In this document: positions 6,165 to 12,403 of the stretch, piece after piece
Layout of the letters: each line of letters opens with the position of its first letter
Numbering within the stretch: the stretch's first letter is position 1
DNA from: Alphaproteobacteria bacterium
Lineage (GTDB): Bacteria; Pseudomonadota; Alphaproteobacteria; Rhizobiales; Devosiaceae
Assembly: GCA_024279575.1 (NCBI GenBank)
Contig: JAJRRJ010000202.1
Coordinates: forward strand, 1-12,403
DNA length: 12,403 nucleotides
Direction: 5' to 3'
The notes under the pieces: model-generated
Seen by the model: only the letters and a program-made list of their open reading frames with translations
The model's database searches: none
Told to the model about the DNA's origin: nothing
Position numbers and translations under genes: made by a program

Positions 6165-6179
6165 TTAACGATTTGTTAA
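6165..6179. promoter_or_regulatory. Putative CtrA-binding site between divergent membrane protein genes
   Basis: TTAACGATTTGTTAA is an exact TTAA-N7-TTAA match. Read on the minus strand it is followed by C, giving the fuller TTAA-N7-TTAAC form. It lies 35 bp from the start of the minus-strand gene (6130) and 75 bp from the plus-strand gene (6254). On the plus strand TTGTTA (6173-6178) and TATTCC (6195-6200) could be a -35/-10 pair with a 16-nt spacer, so the box would overlap that -35. Regulation of either or both genes is inferred. Confidence 0.5.
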
Positions 6180-6253
6180 GCATATGCAGTGCCCTATTCC
6201 ATGTCACTAAAACTCATCAAAAATGGTTAACGCCAATTCCTTCACAGGTAGCT

Positions 6254-6919
6254 ATGTCTCCCCCCGGCGCACGTTCCAAAAATACCCCCGTAACATTCTT
6301 CAATCTGGCAGCATTGGCGCTGATATTGGTAATGGGCGGCCTGGGTGTTGCCTATTGGCTGGTCGCCAGTATCAAACCACAATCAGAATTGAGCGCTTCG
6401 ACTTACTCGGCCCCATTTACACAAAAAAACCTGAAGGGAACAAAACTGCAAATTCCCACAGCATGGCTTAATCGGGCAACTCAGTCAGGGCGTGAAAATA
6501 TAGAGTTTGTTGATTTGAAACTACTGGTTAGGTTTGAACCTGATGTAGATTTGAATGAAATCAACCTTCATATCACTCCCTCATCTGCCAATCAGCCGAG
6601 TTCTGTTTTGCTGGATAGCGTTTACGCCCTGCGTTTCACTCAAAAACAACTAACCGGCTACAGCGGCCTGATCGGAAAGCCATTGCGCGCCGAACAGGGA
6701 TTTCAGAACGAAACTGTCTGGTACGATCCCGTTGGAGCGAACCCTTTTGCAGCTAAGTGTCTGGATCTGGGGGCGTCAGGCACGGCAGCAAATTGCCTGC
6801 GTACGGTGCAAATCAGCCCCCATATCAGCGTGACTTATCAATTCAACATCACTCTTCTGGCCCATTGGCAAAAATTTGATGATGTAATGGGGAAATACTA
6901 TAGTGACCTGGGCATCTAA
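6254..6919 (+). CDS. Membrane-anchored periplasmic protein, function unknown
   Basis: This 221-residue protein has one membrane segment (about 15-41, FFNLAALALILVMGGLGVAYWLVASI) after a basic N-terminus, so the remaining 180 residues should lie in the periplasm. That part includes DLKLLVRFEPDVDLNEINLHI (86-106) and a C-terminal half with YDPVGANPFAAKCLD and CLRTVQISPHISVTYQFNITLLAHWQKFDDVM. The two cysteines there could form a disulfide. The pattern resembles a hypothetical protein common in rhizobia that I know only as uncharacterised. The ATG at 6254 has AGG 5 nt upstream; the frame is open much further back, but that would overlap the divergent gene and the CtrA-type box. No enzyme motif is visible. 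Confidence 0.75.
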   Translation: MSPPGARSKNTPVTFFNLAALALILVMGGLGVAYWLVASIKPQSELSASTYSAPFTQKNLKGTKLQIPTAWLNRATQSGRENIEFVDLKLLVRFEPDVDLNEINLHITPSSANQPSSVLLDSVYALRFTQKQLTGYSGLIGKPLRAEQGFQNETVWYDPVGANPFAAKCLDLGASGTAANCLRTVQISPHISVTYQFNITLLAHWQKFDDVMGKYYSDLGI

Positions 6920-7005
6920 AGCGCTCTGAAGGGCCTTGGATCCGGTTCAAAAGCCCAACAAAACCAAGTGCAAGAGCATAGGTTTCAAGTCAGGCAAACA
7001 GCAGA

Positions 7006-7221
7006 TTAGACCTCGTCCAGATCAATATCCAAAATTGCCATCTGAAAATTATAGGAGCGGTCTCCGTCCTCATCATCCAGATACATGACACCAATAAATT
7101 CGTCCCCCAGATAAACTTCACAGGAGTCGGTTTTCTGCGGCCGCGAACGCACCTCCAGTGCTGAATTGCCAAATTTTAATTGCATAAATTTTTGCAGCTT
7201 GCCAATTTCTTCTTTGTTCAT
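7006..7221 (-). CDS. DUF3126 family protein
   Basis: This small acidic protein of 71 residues matches the alphaproteobacterial DUF3126 family: an N-terminal helix (KEEIGKLQKFMQLKFGN, 3-19), a central beta part with SCEVYLGDEFIGVMYLDDEDGDRSYNFQMAILDIDLDE, and no cysteine pair or membrane segment. Function is unknown. The ATG at 7221 has a short GGA about 5 nt upstream. It lies 60 bp downstream of cysE on the same strand. This pairing is recurrent in Hyphomicrobiales, which suggests a link to cysteine or sulfur metabolism, but nothing in the protein shows what that link is. Confidence 0.88.
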   Translation of the reverse strand: MNKEEIGKLQKFMQLKFGNSALEVRSRPQKTDSCEVYLGDEFIGVMYLDDEDGDRSYNFQMAILDIDLDEV

Positions 7222-7281
7222 AATTCCAGAGCCTGTTCCTGAGTTGGTATTTTTATAAAACCACCATAAAGCGAGTCGATT

Positions 7282-8106
7282 TTATTCTAAAGGCGCAACC
7301 AACTGATCCATCACGCACCCCGGTTCTGAACAACTGGTTTTACCAATAATTTTCGCCGGCACGCCAGCAACTGTTGTATGGGAAGGCACATCCTTGAGAA
7401 CCACCGAACCTGCTGCGATGAGCGAGCCATGGCCAATTTTGATGTTGCCCAGAATTTTAGCACCTGCACCGATTAACACCCCATTGCCCACCTTGGGGTG
7501 ACGGTCCCCCTCTTCCTTGCCTGTGCCCCCAAGAGTAACCCCTTGAAGGATGGACACATGATCACCGATCGTTGCTGTTTCACCGATTACGATCCCCGTA
7601 CCATGATCCAACATAACCCCGCAGCCAACTTTTACCGCCGGGTGCATATCCACCTGATAGACCTGAGATGAGCGGCTTTGCAGATAAAGGGCAAAATCCT
7701 TTCGTCCCGACAAATACATTGCATGGGCAAAACGGTGGGTTTGCAACGCATGATACCCTTTGAAATAGAGCACCGGCTCAATTGCACGATGGCTTGCCGG
7801 ATCCCGTTCCACTGTCGCCGCAAGATCAATACGCATGGCCGCTGCAATATTGCTATCAAGTTTGAGGGCCTCACAAAATGCCTTGCGGCTTAACTCTGCC
7901 GAAACCCCGGCATGCCGAAGCCGATTGGCCAGAATAAACGCCAGCGCCTCCGCCAGATTATCACGCTCTAAAACAGAGGTGGTCACAAAATCCACCAGCA
8001 AAGGTTCGGCATCGGCAATTTTTTTTGCCCCCTCGCGCACACTCTTCCATAAAGAATCCTCATCCACCTGCATTTGCATGGCAATCGAACTGTTTGCTCC
8101 AGACAT
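7282..8106 (-). CDS. cysE: Serine O-acetyltransferase (CysE)
   Basis: This cytosolic enzyme transfers acetyl from acetyl-CoA to L-serine, making O-acetylserine for cysteine synthesis. From the ATG at 8106 it has 274 residues, the usual size. The N-terminal helical domain includes RDPASHRAIEPVLYFKGYHALQTHRFAH (101-128). The left-handed beta-helix of hexapeptide repeats follows from about 153 to 256 (VDMHPAVKVGCGVMLDHGTGIVIGETA and GVLIGAGAKILGNIKIGHGSLIAAGSVVL). The catalytic pair of E. coli CysE (D143, H158) falls at D153 and H168 here. The tail ends in TSCSEPGCVMDQLVAPLE; the C-terminal tail is the part that docks O-acetylserine sulfhydrylase and carries feedback regulation in the family. 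GGAG lies upstream of the ATG; a TTG at 8121 is the alternative. DUF3126 follows and an alpha/beta hydrolase precedes. Confidence 0.96.
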   Translation of the reverse strand: MSGANSSIAMQMQVDEDSLWKSVREGAKKIADAEPLLVDFVTTSVLERDNLAEALAFILANRLRHAGVSAELSRKAFCEALKLDSNIAAAMRIDLAATVERDPASHRAIEPVLYFKGYHALQTHRFAHAMYLSGRKDFALYLQSRSSQVYQVDMHPAVKVGCGVMLDHGTGIVIGETATIGDHVSILQGVTLGGTGKEEGDRHPKVGNGVLIGAGAKILGNIKIGHGSLIAAGSVVLKDVPSHTTVAGVPAKIIGKTSCSEPGCVMDQLVAPLE

Positions 8107-8147
8107 TTCCACTCTCCACAAAAACAGGAACCGGTTTTAATTAGCAC

Positions 8148-8176
8148 ATTATAATCTAAGTGGTCACCCGCGCCAA
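8148..8176 (-). promoter_or_regulatory. Candidate sigma-70 promoter for cysE
   Basis: On the minus strand a perfect TATAAT (plus 8148-8153) lies 17 nt from TTGGCG (plus 8171-8176), about 42 bp before the cysE ATG. The -35 is poor and overlaps the end of the upstream hydrolase gene. It would allow cysE and DUF3126 to be transcribed apart from the hydrolase. Confidence 0.4.
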
Positions 8177-8922
8177 AATTCAACAACACCTGTTTTGAAT
8201 TTTTTGTCACCAGTTGCACGCATATGATCTCGCCCTTCAAGAACAAGCGCTTCCCCGGCGGGTAAAATTTGCGCGAGTTCCTCAGCTGACCCCCCGATTG
8301 TATCAATATCGCCCACCGCCACCAACACTGGTGCTGCAATTGTGCTCAGGGCCTCAGCGCTGATCGGATCTCTGGAGGAGAGCATACAGGCGGCAAGAGC
8401 TCTCAAATCGCTTTTGGTGTGTTCTGCAAAAATTCTGAACATACGCCCCGTCGATGAATTCACTTCGCTTAAACTGGGTGCAAGCAACCCCTGCACGATT
8501 TCTTCAGACCCCCCAAGCCCGTGGATCATATTTATTCCCAAACCGCCAAAAACCGCAGAACTGACCAGATGTGGATTTTGCATGGCGACAAACGCACAAA
8601 TCCGCGCACCCATCGAATATCCCATGATCGGCACTGGTCCAAAAGTGCGATCATAATGAAGGTGCTTAATCAGCCCTGCAACATCCCGAGCCATAACGCG
8701 GGCCGGATAAAGCTCTGGATCATAAAGTTTTTCAGATTTTCCATGCCCCCTGTTATCAATGACAACAGGGGCATATCCGGCCTCATTAAGAGTTTGTACC
8801 CAACCTGTATCCACCCAGTTAATAGTGCCGTTAGAAGCAAACCCGTGCACCAGAATTATCGGCTTGCCACTCCCATAAACCTCATATGCAATCTCAATGC
8901 CCTCGGATTGGAAACGTGCCAT
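8164..8922 (-). CDS. Alpha/beta hydrolase
   Basis: This cytosolic 252-residue enzyme has the alpha/beta-hydrolase fold. The oxyanion-hole motif HGFASNG is at 26-32, followed by VVIDNRGHGKSEK (53-65). The nucleophile elbow GYSMG holds S103, the acid is D205 or D207 in VAVGDID, and the histidine is H233 in GRDHM. A cap region lies about 124-185. The set is complete, so it should be active as an esterase or related hydrolase; the substrate cannot be told. The ATG at 8922 has AGGGTAG about 5 nt upstream. It lies 57 bp upstream of cysE on the same strand and may share its transcript. The 136-bp gap to the divergent zf-CHCC gene (8923-9058) should hold both promoters, but I see no convincing one. 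Confidence 0.93.
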   Translation of the reverse strand: MARFQSEGIEIAYEVYGSGKPIILVHGFASNGTINWVDTGWVQTLNEAGYAPVVIDNRGHGKSEKLYDPELYPARVMARDVAGLIKHLHYDRTFGPVPIMGYSMGARICAFVAMQNPHLVSSAVFGGLGINMIHGLGGSEEIVQGLLAPSLSEVNSSTGRMFRIFAEHTKSDLRALAACMLSSRDPISAEALSTIAAPVLVAVGDIDTIGGSAEELAQILPAGEALVLEGRDHMRATGDKKFKTGVVEFWRG

Positions 8923-9058
8923 TTTCTACCCTGCTTTTCTAAAATCTTATTGGAACAATTGCACACAATATGCACTAGAATTCGTTAAACAACAGGACTA
9001 AAGTCACCACCAGATTCCCTCCGCATATTTGAGCGAAAACACGAGTGAGACAAGTTAA

Positions 9059-9304
9059 ATGGCCCAAACATCCGTTCCTCATTTCCATAACACCCAAGGG
9101 GATACCCGAATTGAAATTGGGTCGAAGGAATTTCAGTGCATCGGCGCGCTTCCCCCCTTTGATCATCCCCATGTTTTTCTTGATATGGGGAGCGAAAACG
9201 AAATTGTCTGCCCCTATTGCTCCACCCACTATGTGTTTAGCCCCAAGCTGACGGCGGGGACCTGTGATCCCACATCGGCGCTTTTTATCCCTGAACCCGC
9301 ATAA
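9059..9304 (+). CDS. Zinc-finger protein zf-CHCC (NDUFS6-like)
   Basis: This 81-residue protein matches the zf-CHCC family, which is related to the mitochondrial complex I accessory subunit NDUFS6. The core IEIGSKEFQCIGALPPFDHPHVFLDMG (18-44) and EIVCPYCSTHYVF (48-60) carry the zinc ligands C27, H36, C51 and C54. In alphaproteobacteria with a mitochondrial-type NADH dehydrogenase it is thought to work with complex I at the inner face of the membrane; that is family knowledge. The C-terminus (61-81) is variable. The ATG at 9059 has only a weak upstream purine stretch. The FAD monooxygenase starts 6 nt after its stop, so the two are probably one transcript. Confidence 0.93.
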   Translation: MAQTSVPHFHNTQGDTRIEIGSKEFQCIGALPPFDHPHVFLDMGSENEIVCPYCSTHYVFSPKLTAGTCDPTSALFIPEPA

Positions 9305-9310
9305 AACAAC

Positions 9311-10561
9311 ATGACCGCTGGCCCTGACGCTTCCATCAACATACCCAACCCCGGATTTGAAAAAACTCGAACCATATATATTGCCGGGGCTGGAATAGCG
9401 GGGATGACCATGGCTCTTTCGCTGGCCATGTTTGGCATTCGAGTGGTGGTGCTTGAGCAAACACCCCAAATCCAAACTGAGGGCGCCGGCCTGCAAATCA
9501 GTCCTAACGCCCGAAAAATACTAAATGAGCTGGGCCTGAACGAAGCGCTTGAAGGTCTTGGATTTGCTACCAGAGAAATTGACATTTACCCCTTTCGCCG
9601 TCCCACCCCACTTATCAGCCTTAAGATGGGAGACGCGATGGAGAGCGTGTTTGGCGCTCCCTATATGGTTATTCACCGTTCAGACCTTTCAAATATTTTG
9701 TTCAGCGCCTGCCAAAGGCACGCCAATATTGAATTTCAGTTTAGCGTTAGAAGTTTTGATATGCAGGCCCATCAAAAAGGGCTCTCCCTGACGGTGGAAA
9801 ACAGGGATGGTTCGGTTCACAACACCCGCCCATATGCCTTTGTTGGTGCAGATGGCGTGCATTCAATGACCCGTACAAAAATTCTGGCAGGACCAGATGC
9901 CCAATATTCAAACTATATCGCCTGGCGCGCCCTCATCCCATCCTCAATGCTCAAAGATCATTTTAACCTGAACAATACCAGTTTAATGTGGGGACCGGGT
10001 TTTCATACGATTGCCTACCCCCACCCCAAGAGGCATGTGGTCAATATCGCCATGTTTACAAAGGAAAAACTGACGAAAAAGCCAAGTCCGCAAACCGTAC
10101 TCACTCCGGACGTACCCAAAGCAGGTTTTGCCTGCACGCGCACCAAAGCAATTATCAATGCAGCTGAAGGTGGCTGGAAGAAATGGCCCCTTTACGCAGC
10201 CCAGACTTCTCAATGGTACAAAGGTCCCGTTGGTTTGATCGGAGATGCTGCCCATGCGATGTTGCCTTATCAGGCACAAGGTGCAGCAATGGCCATCGAG
10301 GATGTAGGCGTTCTGGCCCCATTGCTGGCAAAAACAAATGATGCAACAAAAGCTTTTGCCACCTATCAGTCAATACGGCAAAGCCGCGTAAAACGCATCG
10401 TCAAAACCTCAGCTTCCAATGGCAGAATTTATCATATGGAATGGCCGTTCTCAATATTCAGGGACATTGTCGTATCAGTTCAAGGACCCACAGCGCACCT
10501 GCAACGCCTTGCCTGGATTTACGGATATGAAACCCCAAAACTCCAACAAACCAGTCCTTGA
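9311..10561 (+). CDS. FAD-dependent monooxygenase (salicylate hydroxylase-like, class A)
   Basis: This 416-residue flavoprotein has the fingerprints of the PHBH/salicylate-hydroxylase group. The Rossmann GxGxxG is at 26-31 (GAGIAG), followed by E49 for the FAD ribose. The DG motif is at D181-G182 (GADGVHS), and the GD motif at G311-D312 (GLIGDAAHAMLPYQAQGAAMAIED). It should use NAD(P)H and O2 to hydroxylate an aromatic or similar substrate; the substrate is not readable. No aromatic catabolic genes or LysR regulator are beside it, which argues against a plain salicylate pathway. The C-terminus ends in YGYETPKLQ without a membrane anchor. The start follows the zf-CHCC stop by 6 nt with no strong ribosome binding site, so coupled translation is likely. 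Confidence 0.92.
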   Translation: MTAGPDASINIPNPGFEKTRTIYIAGAGIAGMTMALSLAMFGIRVVVLEQTPQIQTEGAGLQISPNARKILNELGLNEALEGLGFATREIDIYPFRRPTPLISLKMGDAMESVFGAPYMVIHRSDLSNILFSACQRHANIEFQFSVRSFDMQAHQKGLSLTVENRDGSVHNTRPYAFVGADGVHSMTRTKILAGPDAQYSNYIAWRALIPSSMLKDHFNLNNTSLMWGPGFHTIAYPHPKRHVVNIAMFTKEKLTKKPSPQTVLTPDVPKAGFACTRTKAIINAAEGGWKKWPLYAAQTSQWYKGPVGLIGDAAHAMLPYQAQGAAMAIEDVGVLAPLLAKTNDATKAFATYQSIRQSRVKRIVKTSASNGRIYHMEWPFSIFRDIVVSVQGPTAHLQRLAWIYGYETPKLQQTSP

Positions 10562-10640
10562 AAAATCCACACACTTCAATTAGCCCAGTAAGTCTGTAAA
10601 TTACGCATTTCGGCCATTTCTGAATGGAAATTCACTTTCA

Positions 10641-11957
10641 ATGCCTGTTTCCAAAAATTCTCGCCTCGCTCTGGGCTTTATCCTGATTACGATATTGCTC
10701 GACATGATTGGATTGGGCATCATTCTTCCGGTGCTGCCCCACCTGATTTTGGAGTTGACCGGGGAAAGTATTGCCCGCGGCGCGGTTGTTGGTGGATATC
10801 TGGTATTTGTTTATGCGTTGCTTCAATTTGTTTTTTCCCCCGTACTGGGCAACCTTTCGGACCGATACGGACGCCGCCCGGTTTTGCTGCTTTCCCTGCT
10901 TGGCCTGACGATTGACTATCTGATTATGGGCTTTGCCCCAACTTTGGGTTGGCTGTTTATCGGCCGCGCACTGGCCGGGATTGCCGGTGCCGCCGTTGCA
11001 ACCGCAACCGCATATATAGCCGACATAACACCCCCTGAAAAACGCTCCCAGCGCTTTGGTTTGATTGGTGCGGCCTTCGGCCTCGGCTTTATAATTGGCC
11101 CTGTTATTGGCGGCGAGCTGGGAGAAATATCCCCACGCGCGCCGTTTTATGCCGCAGCCGGTCTGGCCTTTGCAAACCTGCTGTTTGGCTATTTTATTCT
11201 GCCTGAAAGCCTGCCAATGCGAAAGCGCCGCCGTTTTAATATCAAACGTGCCAACCCGATTGGCGCAATTATTGCGTTTAAGCCCTACCCGGCAATCCTT
11301 TGGCTGCTTGGGTCGCTGTTCTTGTTTTCCCTCGCTTCACAAACATATCCCTCCATCTGGAATTTCTTCACCATTGAACGCTTTGACTGGTCGCCATCTC
11401 AAATTGGCCGATCCCTGGCTGTTTTTGGCTTTTTGTTCGCATTGGTTCAGGGCGTACTCATCGGCCCGGTTATCAAGCGTTTCGGAGAAAGCTCCACAGT
11501 AATTATCGGCATGTTTGCCGGTGCCATTGCATTTTTTGGCACCTCTTTTATTCATACCCCTGTTGGATTGTATGGCTATCTGGTCATTGGTGCGTTTTCC
11601 GGCCTTGCCGCCCCGGCCATCAACGGTATGCTTTCGCGCCAGATCCCTGATAATTCTCAGGGTGAATTGCAGGGGGCGGTAAACGCCACCAATTCACTTA
11701 CCGCAATTATCGGGCCCCTCGCAGCAACACAGCTATTTGCCTATTTCACCACCTCTCCCGATGCCCCCAACTATTTCCCCGGCGTATCATTTTTCGCCGC
11801 AGGAATATTCGTATTGTTCTCTTTTTCAGTATTTATATACACCGCGCGCAGATTTGGATTGCGCAATATCCATGACCCCCAATCCAGCGAAAAAAGGCCA
11901 GATATCGCGAAGCCGGGCGAGATTGCCACACCCCCGCGGGTGAACAAAAATGAATAA
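10641..11957 (+). CDS. MFS drug exporter of the TCR/Tet type
   Basis: This inner-membrane protein of 438 residues has about 12 hydrophobic segments and should exchange a drug or metabolite for protons. Its first helix reads LLDMIGLGIILPVLPHL (19-35), the pattern seen in TetA proteins. Motif A is GNLSDRYGRRPVLL (70-83), and the antiporter-type motif C is GLGFIIGPVIGG (147-158). A short basic loop (KRRRFNIKR, near 200) marks the middle of the protein. A hydrophilic, proline-rich tail of about 30 residues follows the last helix. Similarity to TetA does not prove tetracycline export; chromosomal members of this family in alphaproteobacteria are common. The ATG at 10641 has GGAAA about 10 nt upstream. 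The 79-bp gap before it shows no clear promoter or terminator. Its stop overlaps the next gene's start by 8 bp. Confidence 0.93.
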   Translation: MPVSKNSRLALGFILITILLDMIGLGIILPVLPHLILELTGESIARGAVVGGYLVFVYALLQFVFSPVLGNLSDRYGRRPVLLLSLLGLTIDYLIMGFAPTLGWLFIGRALAGIAGAAVATATAYIADITPPEKRSQRFGLIGAAFGLGFIIGPVIGGELGEISPRAPFYAAAGLAFANLLFGYFILPESLPMRKRRRFNIKRANPIGAIIAFKPYPAILWLLGSLFLFSLASQTYPSIWNFFTIERFDWSPSQIGRSLAVFGFLFALVQGVLIGPVIKRFGESSTVIIGMFAGAIAFFGTSFIHTPVGLYGYLVIGAFSGLAAPAINGMLSRQIPDNSQGELQGAVNATNSLTAIIGPLAATQLFAYFTTSPDAPNYFPGVSFFAAGIFVLFSFSVFIYTARRFGLRNIHDPQSSEKRPDIAKPGEIATPPRVNKNE

Positions 11958-12403
11958 ACAAAAACCAGTCATCCGCCCTGTAACTTCTTCGAATCGCGAC
12001 GCAATCTGGCAGATCATGGAACCAATTATTCGCGCGGGGGAAACCTACGCACTTGATCGCGATATGAGGAAAAAAGACGCTCTGGACTATTGGATAAATT
12101 CAAAGCACCAAACCTTCATTGCTCAAATCAGCGATAAAATCCTTGGAACTTACAAACTTGGCCCCAATCAACTTGGTGGGGGACGCCACATCGCCAATTG
12201 CTCCTACATGACCCACCACAATTCTCGCGGCAAAGGCACTGCACGTGCCATGTGCGTCCATTCAATTGAAAAAGCAAAAGGCAGCGGTTTTAAAGCCATG
12301 CAATTCAATTTTGTGATTGCAAACAATGCCCCCGCCTTGAGACTTTGGGCCTCTCTGGGTTTCAAAACCATCGGCACAATCCCGCGCGCCTTCAACCACC
12401 CTC
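11950..12403 (+). CDS. GNAT family N-acetyltransferase, partial at the window end
   Basis: The ATG at 11950 lies within the last codons of the MFS gene, with GGGTGA about 6 nt upstream. The frame then stays open to the window end, giving 151 codons without a stop. It is a GNAT enzyme: FIAQISDKILGTYKLGPNQ forms the central strands (about 56-74), the acetyl-CoA loop is RGKGTARAMC (94-103), and QFNFVIANNAPALRLWASLGFKTIGTIP (119-146) is the usual final part. From family length I expect about 10-25 more residues. The pattern (RAGETYALDRD near the start, QFNFVIANN late) resembles acetyltransferases of the yeast Mpr1 kind that act on small amino acids, but the substrate is uncertain. The overlap with the MFS stop points to coupled translation. 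Confidence 0.88.
   Translation, partial: MNKQKPVIRPVTSSNRDAIWQIMEPIIRAGETYALDRDMRKKDALDYWINSKHQTFIAQISDKILGTYKLGPNQLGGGRHIANCSYMTHHNSRGKGTARAMCVHSIEKAKGSGFKAMQFNFVIANNAPALRLWASLGFKTIGTIPRAFNHP

Noticed and set aside
5602..6964. The word CCCAACAAAAC occurs at about 5604, 6144 and 6954; the first two match over 13 bases.
   Set aside because: Such short matches are expected by chance in 12 kb, the sites have no common position relative to genes, and there is no longer repeat around them.
6920..7005. Search for a bidirectional terminator between the convergent genes ending at 6919 and 7006.
   Set aside because: No stable stem followed by a T run is visible on either strand.
8975..9585. Two minus-strand frames of 173 and 118 codons opposite the zf-CHCC and monooxygenase genes.
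   Set aside because: Both lie antisense to strongly recognisable coding sequence and look like shadows of it.

Overview
The window reads as a chromosomal segment of an alphaproteobacterium, most likely a member of the Hyphomicrobiales (Rhizobiales) with moderate GC. The evidence is the gene content: a PAS_5-type protein next to a PilZ protein and a BTLCP transglutaminase-like protease, the cysE-DUF3126 pair, a zf-CHCC (NDUFS6-like) protein, and two exact TTAA-N7-TTAA sites of the kind bound by the alphaproteobacterial cell-cycle regulator CtrA. I see no rRNA, tRNA, CRISPR array, insertion sequence or prophage, and no stretch longer than about 260 bases lacks a gene. Two genes touch the window edges: folE has little upstream sequence, and a GNAT gene runs off the right end.

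Layout. (1) 38-1172 (+): folE (GTP cyclohydrolase I) and hisI (PR-AMP cyclohydrolase), 16 bp apart. They meet a rhomboid protease gene on the minus strand (1157-1915) with a 16-bp overlap of the 3' ends. (2) 2097-4394 (+): a PAS_5 protein, a PilZ-domain protein with two domains, and a secreted BTLCP cysteine peptidase, closed by a strong intrinsic terminator (4476-4504). An exact CtrA-type box precedes the PAS gene. (3) 4513-5628 (-): a membrane-anchored cytochrome c'-like protein followed by a TetR regulator. The promoter carries two overlapping palindromes, so an autoregulated operon is likely. (4) 5810-6919: a divergent pair of uncharacterised membrane proteins that share an intergenic region holding a second exact CtrA-type box. 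(5) 7006-8922 (-): an alpha/beta hydrolase, cysE (serine acetyltransferase) and a DUF3126 protein. (6) 9059-12403 (+): a zf-CHCC zinc protein, a class A FAD monooxygenase, a TetA-type MFS exporter, and a GNAT acetyltransferase whose start overlaps the MFS stop.

How the parts work together. Most genes are housekeeping or conserved accessory genes: folate/pterin and histidine synthesis, and cysteine synthesis. The most suggestive parts are regulatory. Block 2 combines a PAS protein, a probable c-di-GMP receptor (PilZ) and a LapG-related periplasmic protease behind a CtrA-type box, which fits a cell-cycle or c-di-GMP-linked surface or motility function (inference). Block 3 looks like a self-contained haem-protein/repressor unit. 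I found no clearly new defence or mobile system. The findings below are candidate regulatory circuits and unassigned membrane proteins.
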